Origin: an uncultured bacterium
Lineage (GTDB): Bacteria; Bacteroidota; Bacteroidia; Bacteroidales; Bacteroidaceae
Assembly: GCA_945829425.1 (NCBI GenBank)
Contig: CALZUQ010000033.1
Location: 1-32,434, forward strand
Reading direction: 5' to 3'
DNA length: 32,434 bases
Part shown: positions 28,218 to 32,434 of the stretch, one piece after another
Numbering within the stretch: the first letter of the stretch is position 1
Layout of the letters: every line of letters begins with the position of its first letter
Notes under the pieces: generated by a model
The model's input: the letters and a program-made list of their open reading frames with translations, nothing else
Told to the model about the DNA's origin: nothing
Database searches by the model: none
Made by a program: the position numbers and the translations under genes

Positions 28218-29258
28218 CTACTTGTTGTTCTCCTTATAATATTTTATCAGCTTCGGCACAACCTCCTCAACCGTTCCGTTTATGACGTAGTCGGCAATGG
28301 CGTTGATGGGAGCGTCGGGATCGTTGTTTATGGAGATGATGATGCCTGAGTCCTGCATTCCCGCGATATGCTGTATCTGTCCGGAGATGCCACAGGCGAT
28401 ATATACCTTCGGACGTACCGTTACGCCGGTTTGTCCTATTTGTCTGTCATGGTCTATCCATCCTGCGTCGACTGCGGCACGGCTTGCGCCCACCTCGGCA
28501 TGGAGCACCTCGGCAAGTGCGAAGAGCTGGTCGAAACCTTCCTTTGAACCTACTCCGTATCCTCCAGATACAACGATTGGTGAGCCTTTGAGGTTATGCT
28601 TCGCCCTCTCCACATGGCGTTCGAGGACCTTCACGACATATTCCGTCTCAGGGACATATTTCGCTACGTCATGGCGCACCACCTCGCCGCGGTAGTTCTC
28701 GTCAAGCACTTCTTTCTTCATCACGCCCTCACGTACGGTGGCCATCTGAGGACGGTGTTCGGGGTTAACGATTGTGGCAACGATATTTCCGCCGAAGGCA
28801 GGACGTATCTGATAGAGCTGCTGCTCATAATGCTTGTCAACGATTTCTCCTGCCTCGTTCTTCACCTTCATGTCGAAGTTTCCGATTTCCAGCTCCGTAC
28901 AGTCGGCGGTCAGTCCGCTGAAGAGAGCCGAGGAGACGCGTGGACCGAGGTCACGGCCTATCACGGTAGCGCCGAGGAGGCAAATCTGTGGCTTCTCTTC
29001 CTTGAAGAGGTTCACCACGAGTGCTGTATGTGGGTTTGAGGTGTATGGGAAGAGCCCTTCGGCATCGAAGACATGCACCTTGTCAACGCCATATTTCATC
29101 ACCTGGTTCTCCACTCCGTCAAGTCCGGAGCCGGCAATGATACATTCCAACTGCACACCGAGGGTGTTGGCGAGTTTCCTGCCCTTGGTGAGGAGTTCGA
29201 GAGCGACATCTTTTACCTGAGTGCCCTCTATTTCGCAATAAACAAAAACACTGTTCAT
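28218..29258 (-). CDS. etfA: Electron transfer flavoprotein alpha subunit
   Basis: A 346-residue EtfA. The FAD-binding C-terminal domain has VVSGGYGVGSKEGF (about 229-242), GASRAAVDAGWIDHDRQIGQ (257-276) and the signature YIACGISGQIQHIAGMQDS. The N-terminal domain starts MNSVFVYCEIEGTQV; this ATG at 29258 is preferred to an in-frame TTG at 29270. With EtfB it forms a heterodimer that carries electrons from the dehydrogenase encoded downstream. It lies 91 nt downstream of etfB, with AAGGTGGG repeat copies in between. Confidence 0.94.
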   Translation of the reverse strand: MNSVFVYCEIEGTQVKDVALELLTKGRKLANTLGVQLECIIAGSGLDGVENQVMKYGVDKVHVFDAEGLFPYTSNPHTALVVNLFKEEKPQICLLGATVIGRDLGPRVSSALFSGLTADCTELEIGNFDMKVKNEAGEIVDKHYEQQLYQIRPAFGGNIVATIVNPEHRPQMATVREGVMKKEVLDENYRGEVVRHDVAKYVPETEYVVKVLERHVERAKHNLKGSPIVVSGGYGVGSKEGFDQLFALAEVLHAEVGASRAAVDAGWIDHDRQIGQTGVTVRPKVYIACGISGQIQHIAGMQDSGIIISINNDPDAPINAIADYVINGTVEEVVPKLIKYYKENNK

Positions 29259-29271
29259 ACTGATAATCAAG

Positions 29272-29352
29272 TTTAGGTGGGTTAGAGCAATCCGCTATGT
29301 CAAGCGTCACTCCCCATTATAAATGTTTGTGGGAAACGGCAGCCCCACCTTA
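29272..29352. repeat. Paired AAGGTGGG-type motifs between etfB and etfA
   Basis: TTTAGGTGGGTTAGA (29272-29286, plus) and CCCCACCTTA (29343-29352) are in inverted orientation about 56 nt apart. The second overlaps the etfB stop codon. They share the core of the repeat at 18704-18734. Confidence 0.45.
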
Positions 29353-30231
29353 GCCAATAATCTTATCGTTAATAAGTTCTGCCACAAGGCTGTTGATTTC
29401 TTCGTCAGAGCCTGTCAACGTGCGGCTCTCCTTTGCCTTGAAGACGATGTTCTTCACAGCCTTGACATTGGTAGGCGAGCCTGCCTTGCCTATCTGCTGC
29501 GGGTCGCAGTCGATGTCCTTTGCTCCCCACTGTGTGATGTTAAGATATGGCTTTTTCTCCAACAATGCCGCAAAAGCCTCTGCCTGCTCCGGGGTGCGCT
29601 CTGCCGCTACCGTAGCGTTCTTGTATTTCATGACACGCTTGGCGTTTCGCGGACGGCATGGTGCTGCGCTGCCGTTTACCGTAACGACGAGAGGCAGCGG
29701 AGCCTCTACGGTCTCTACACCACCGTCGATATGACGCTTTATGACGATCTTGCGTCCCTCCTCGTCGAGGGAGAGAATCTCCTCAGCGTAAGTCACCTGC
29801 GTAAGACCCAGCTTCTCGGCTATCTGCGGACCTACCTGTGCCGTGTCACCGTCGATGGCCTGACGGCCTCCGAGAATGATGTCAAAGTCACCGATTTTCT
29901 TTATCGCCTGCGAGAGGGTATAGCTCGTGGCAAGGGTGTCAGCACCGCCCAAAGGACGGTCTGTTACGACATATCCTGCGTCAGCACCACGGAAGAGTGC
30001 TTCTCGTATTACCTCTGCCGACTTTGGCAGTCCCATTGTCACTACAGATATTGTTGAGCCAGGGAATTTATCCTTAAGGATAAGAGCCTGCTCAAGAGCG
30101 TTGAGGTCATCAGGGTTGAAGACAGCAGGAAGAGCGGCACGGTTTACAGTGCCTTCCGGTGTCATCGCGTCAGGACCAACATTTCTTGTGTCTGGTACCT
30201 GCTTGGCAAGTACAACGATTTTTAAACTCAT
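29350..30231 (-). CDS. etfB: Electron transfer flavoprotein beta subunit
   Basis: A 293-residue EtfB. The start KIVVLAKQVPDTRNVG, the LNALEQALILKD segment, the nucleotide-binding GLPKSAEVIREALFRGAD, ILGGRQAIDGDTAQVGPQIA and the C-terminal region are typical. The protein is somewhat longer than the usual 250-260 residues, as in ETF types found in anaerobes. Whether this ETF bifurcates electrons cannot be decided by eye. It is the first gene of the etfB-etfA-acyl-CoA dehydrogenase series. Confidence 0.93.
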   Translation of the reverse strand: MSLKIVVLAKQVPDTRNVGPDAMTPEGTVNRAALPAVFNPDDLNALEQALILKDKFPGSTISVVTMGLPKSAEVIREALFRGADAGYVVTDRPLGGADTLATSYTLSQAIKKIGDFDIILGGRQAIDGDTAQVGPQIAEKLGLTQVTYAEEILSLDEEGRKIVIKRHIDGGVETVEAPLPLVVTVNGSAAPCRPRNAKRVMKYKNATVAAERTPEQAEAFAALLEKKPYLNITQWGAKDIDCDPQQIGKAGSPTNVKAVKNIVFKAKESRTLTGSDEEINSLVAELINDKIIG

Positions 30232-30344
30232 AATATAAAATATGTGTATGTATATAGTTATTGTTTCATGATACGTATGTTACGGAAAAACACGCACATG
30301 GCTATACCGCAGCATAGAATGAGCTCAATAGAAAAGCTCTCTAT

Positions 30345-30365
30345 AAAAAAAATGCGGAACCGCAT
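30345..30365 (-). promoter_or_regulatory. Palindrome with T-tract at the etfB transcription start
   Basis: ATGCGG (30352-30357) and CCGCAT (30360-30365) are inverted around two bases, next to an A8 run (30345-30352) that reads as T8 on the transcribed minus strand. It begins directly after the -7 element, so it overlaps the expected start site. It could be an operator; it is too close to the start for an ordinary attenuator. Confidence 0.45.
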
Positions 30366-30366
30366 G

Positions 30367-30398
30367 CAAAAGTACTAACTTTTTCCCGAAAAGGCAAG
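30367..30398 (-). promoter_or_regulatory. Promoter of etfB-etfA-acyl-CoA dehydrogenase
   Basis: On the minus strand CTTG (30395-30398) and TACTTTTG (30367-30374) are 20 nt apart. The leader RNA before etfB would be about 130 nt. Confidence 0.6.
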
Positions 30399-30577
30399 AA
30401 ATTACGCCAAAAAATACATCTTCACCTCTCAGAAGACCATTTTAGCGTAGAAAAAAAGAACTACATCACTCGTTTTTCGGCTTTTATATACATTAGAACA
30501 CTATCATGAAAGTGTTAAATAATCCTATCGTTTTACCTAAAACACATCGGGGAGTGGGGTTTTCAAAGAATAAATAT

Positions 30578-30585
30578 TATATTTG
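30578..30585 (+). promoter_or_regulatory. Promoter -7 element of the GH43-like gene
   Basis: TATATTTG fits TAnnTTTG. No clear TTTG lies 20 nt upstream, so the promoter may need an activator. Transcription would start near 30592, which favours the ATG at 30621 over that at 30597. Confidence 0.5.
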
Positions 30586-30620
30586 CAGATGCTAACATGT
30601 TTACTGAAAAAATCAATTCT

Positions 30621-31649
30621 ATGAGAAAAAGACTTTTTATGATGTTCTTCGGAGTTTGTGCCGCAATGACATCTATGGCAGAGGACGCATATATCTTCAC
30701 GTCGTTCTCTGAGCCTTCCACTGACGGCATGAGGTATCTCTACAGCTACGACGGCCTGTCGTGGGACACCATACCGGGGGTATGGATGGCACCGGAGATA
30801 GGCAATGAGGGATGTTATGTCGATGCGTTCACCGGAGAGAGCGTCATGCCCACTTTCGCGCCTGAAGAGCGGGTGTTGCGCGACCCTTCCATTGCCATAG
30901 GTCCTGACGGAACGTTCCACCTCGTATGGACAACGCAATGGTTCGGCTCACGAGGCTTCGGATATGCCTGCAGCAAAGACCTCATACACTGGTCAAGACA
31001 AGTCGAGATACCGGTGATGAGGGAGAAAGCGACAAACAACGTATGGGCGCCGGAAGTATTCTACGACGACGAGCTGAAGGAGTTCTTCATCATCTGGTCG
31101 TCGATGATCGACCCGAGGGAACGTACAGAAGCCGACAACCAGGGCACAAACAACGCCCACCGCATGTGGTACACCACGACGAAGGACTTCAAACGCTTTG
31201 CTGAGGCGAAACCATACTACGACCCGGGCTTCAACAGCATTGACGGCTTCCTCGTGAAAAGGGCTGCGAAAGACTATGTCCTCATAGTGAAAGACAACAG
31301 AAAACCGGGGTTCTCAAACCTCTTCTGTGTTTTCAGCGACTCTCCACACGGACCGTTCCATACTGCCGACAACGCACCAAAAGGCACTACACCGTCTGTA
31401 ACCTTCGGCAGGACATATTCCGAAGGGCCAGCATGTGTGAAGGTGGGAAAAGAATGGATAATATATTTCGACCAGTACCACCCGCAGGAATACGGTGCTG
31501 TCTCCACAACAGATTTCCGCACATTCACGCCGATACCGGAACGCATAAAAGTACCGGAAACGCATAAGCACGGAACAGTAGTAAAGGTGTCAAGAGACAT
31601 CCTTGACAACATTCTGAAAACCGCAAGAGAAAGGACGGGAAAGAAATAA
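30621..31649 (+). CDS. Secreted GH43-like beta-propeller glycoside hydrolase
   Basis: A 342-residue protein with a signal peptide (MRKRLFMMFFGVCAAMTSMA, cut before Glu21). The rest has the five-bladed beta-propeller pattern of the GH43/GH32 superfamily: RDPSIAIGPDGTFHLVWTT, NNVWAPEVFYDDE, SIDGFLVKR and SEGPACVKVGKEWIIYFDQY. By analogy Asp88, Asp209 and Glu268 are likely catalytic acids. GH43-like enzymes act on arabinose- or xylose-containing plant glycans, but the substrate cannot be read from sequence. The ATG at 30621 was chosen because the signal peptide starts there; an in-frame ATG at 30597 exists. No SusC/SusD genes are adjacent. Confidence 0.85.
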   Translation: MRKRLFMMFFGVCAAMTSMAEDAYIFTSFSEPSTDGMRYLYSYDGLSWDTIPGVWMAPEIGNEGCYVDAFTGESVMPTFAPEERVLRDPSIAIGPDGTFHLVWTTQWFGSRGFGYACSKDLIHWSRQVEIPVMREKATNNVWAPEVFYDDELKEFFIIWSSMIDPRERTEADNQGTNNAHRMWYTTTKDFKRFAEAKPYYDPGFNSIDGFLVKRAAKDYVLIVKDNRKPGFSNLFCVFSDSPHGPFHTADNAPKGTTPSVTFGRTYSEGPACVKVGKEWIIYFDQYHPQEYGAVSTTDFRTFTPIPERIKVPETHKHGTVVKVSRDILDNILKTARERTGKK

Positions 31650-31694
31650 AGGAGTTTATAAGTTGGCGCAAATGTTTTATAGGTGCTTTCAATT

Positions 31695-31722
31695 AATTCC
31701 TGTACAACAATTCCTGTACAAC
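31695..31722 (+). repeat. Perfect tandem 14-bp duplication after the GH43-like gene
   Basis: AATTCCTGTACAAC occurs twice without a gap (31695-31708, 31709-31722), between the gene stop and its terminator. Confidence 0.85.
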
Positions 31723-31749
31723 AACAGAAAAAAATCCGTTTATACATCA

Positions 31750-31787
31750 TGAGCTCTATGTCATACGATATAGGGCTCACGTTTTTT
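31750..31787 (+). terminator. Intrinsic terminator of the GH43-like gene
   Basis: TGAGCTCTAT (31750-31759) pairs with ATAGGGCTCA (31770-31779, one G-T pair); after two bases comes a run of six T (31782-31787). Confidence 0.85.
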
Positions 31788-31929
31788 AGGTAGGGGGGAA
31801 GACAGTGCAGGTGTTAACTGTTAACGCACCATCATCACATTTCTGACAACAATGTCTTCTGTTCGTTCTTTCTGCCTATCAACATACCGCATTTCTTTAA
31901 AACCGCTGCAAATATAATAAAAACATGGT

Positions 31930-31977
31930 TATAATCAGCGGAAACTTCGTTAAAAAAGCATATTTCCGCTGATTATA
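31930..31977. repeat. 15-bp perfect inverted repeat with an 18-nt loop
   Basis: TATAATCAGCGGAAA (31930-31944) and TTTCCGCTGATTATA (31963-31977) are exact complements. It could be a structured RNA, a decayed element end or a binding site. A minus-strand TATATTTG box (31909-31916) lies beside it. Confidence 0.7.
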
Positions 31978-31993
31978 GCAATATTTTTAATGT

Positions 31994-32014
31994 AAAGGTG
32001 GGTTCTATTAATTC
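31994..32014 (+). repeat. AAGGTGGG intergenic repeat, right copy
   Basis: AAAGGTGGGTTCTATTAATT shares GGTGGGTTCTA with 4335-4348 and the ATTAATTC tail with 18704-18734, linking those copies into one motif family. Confidence 0.55.
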
Positions 32015-32054
32015 GCTTTTGTCAACGTCCCGGAGCCGTCCTTTTTCCCGGTCT

Positions 32055-32112
32055 TAACTTATGACTTCCGCCGGTCATAAGTTATGACTCGCCTTGGTCG
32101 TAAGTTATGACC
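32055..32112. repeat. Iteron-like array of 23-bp near-palindromic units
   Basis: TTATGAC recurs at 32059, 32082 and 32105, a spacing of exactly 23 bp, and GGTC(A/G)TAAG precedes the second and third. TAACTTATGAC (32055-32065) and GTCATAAGTTA (32074-32084) are perfect inverted copies, and GGTCGTAAGTTATGACC (32096-32112) is nearly self-complementary. The 7-bp spacers between arms differ (TTCCGCC, TCGCCTT), so arms are conserved and centres vary. Confidence 0.8.
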
Positions 32113-32367
32113 AATGTTTTTGCAGGTTATGGCATCCTTTGTTTGACGTTGCAAAGTTACAGCCTTTTTCCTTTCGTCGTCCTGTTTTCCCCGGGAACGT
32201 GACGTATTTTCCCTGAAAACCGACGAAGTAACATCGAAGAAGGTTAAGAGCAGAGATGAACTTGCTCAATCTATGCCTCGTGAATAAGAGGAAGATCCGA
32301 AGTGTCAACACGACGCAGCATTGTTGCCGTGATGCGTAAATCGTGTTAACAAAGCATTCAATCGCGC

Positions 32368-32383
32368 CCAGGGGTACCCCTGG
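32368..32383. repeat. 16-bp perfect palindrome
   Basis: CCAGGGGTACCCCTGG is fully self-complementary with no loop, in otherwise AT-rich non-coding DNA near the right edge. It may be a dimeric protein-binding site. Confidence 0.7.
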
Positions 32384-32434
32384 TTCATTCAACTAACCAT
32401 ACGGTTTAAGTATAAATCCATTCAACTTTTTTTA

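Larger units (their letters stand above)
30232..30620. other. Divergent intergenic region etfB / GH43-like gene
   Basis: No gene is seen here. It contains the etfB promoter (30367-30398), the palindrome at 30345-30365, a second small inverted repeat (GAGCT/AGCTC near 30321-30340) in the etfB leader, and the -7 element of the GH43-like gene at 30578-30585. Confidence 0.6.
31650..32434. other. Right-hand non-coding region
   Basis: No convincing gene is present in these 785 bases. It holds a tandem 14-bp repeat, a terminator, a 15-bp hairpin, an AAGGTGGG repeat copy (31994-32014), a 23-bp iteron-like array (32055-32112), a minus-strand TAACTTTG box (32152-32159), and a 16-bp palindrome (32368-32383). 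A 95-residue minus-strand frame (32105-32392) has no recognisable features, covers the array's third copy and is probably not a gene. Confidence 0.6.

Noticed and set aside
30621..31649. Polysaccharide utilisation locus around the GH43-like gene
   Set aside because: No SusC/SusD pair or regulator is adjacent within the window.
32055..32112. Possible short CRISPR array
   Set aside because: The conserved parts are palindromic arms only 7-9 bp apart with 7-bp spacers; no cas genes are present.
32105..32392. Minus-strand ORF of 95 residues
   Set aside because: No domain or signal is seen, it begins without a promoter, and it covers repeat DNA; probably chance.

Overview
The window looks like chromosomal DNA of a Bacteroidota bacterium, most likely of the Prevotella group. 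Four things point there: many genes are preceded by the Bacteroidota sigma-70 promoter (TTTG about 20 nt upstream of TAnnTTTG) and lack clear Shine-Dalgarno sequences; the IS30 transposase resembles that of Bacteroides IS4351; there is an Mfa2/FimB-like lipoprotein; and the thiamine, kbl-tdh and acyl-CoA dehydrogenase/ETF genes are arranged as in this group. No rRNA, tRNA, CRISPR array or prophage was seen. The genus is an inference.

Layout. 1-1.8 kb: an AT-rich accessory edge with a membrane protein gene (DUF3784/PH type) running off the left end and an IS30-family transposase. 2.0-4.3 kb: kbl-tdh, threonine catabolism to glycine and acetyl-CoA. 4.4-7.7 kb: a stand-alone AICAR transformylase and a small basic protein on the minus strand, divergent from a small ORF, xseA and xseB (exonuclease VII). 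7.9-10.5 kb: ilvE, a DUF975 membrane protein and trmB. 10.6-17.8 kb: a TPP riboswitch with an intrinsic terminator controlling thiS-thiE-thiG-thiC-thiF-thiH-tenI-like-thiD, close to a complete thiamine phosphate pathway of the anaerobic (ThiH) type.

17.8-25.1 kb is all minus strand: a GT14-like glycosyltransferase, an Mfa2-like lipoprotein, a YfcE-type phosphoesterase, pyrD, pyrK, pepT, trmD and a SprT-like metalloprotein. yitT (plus) is divergent from the last of these. 26.4-30.2 kb (minus) is etfB-etfA-acyl-CoA dehydrogenase, a flavin electron-transfer module. 30.6-31.6 kb (plus) encodes a secreted GH43-like glycosidase. The last 785 bases have no convincing gene but hold a terminator, a tandem repeat, a long hairpin, a 23-bp iteron-like array and a 16-bp palindrome.

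Most genes are housekeeping metabolism. The less explained material is non-coding: a short AAGGTGGG intergenic repeat family, tandem 14-15 bp duplications, the iteron-like array at about 32.06-32.11 kb, and a palindrome at the etfB start site. Two small ORFs (4465-4653 and 5964-6155) have no recognised function. I did not see a clear new defence or mobile system.
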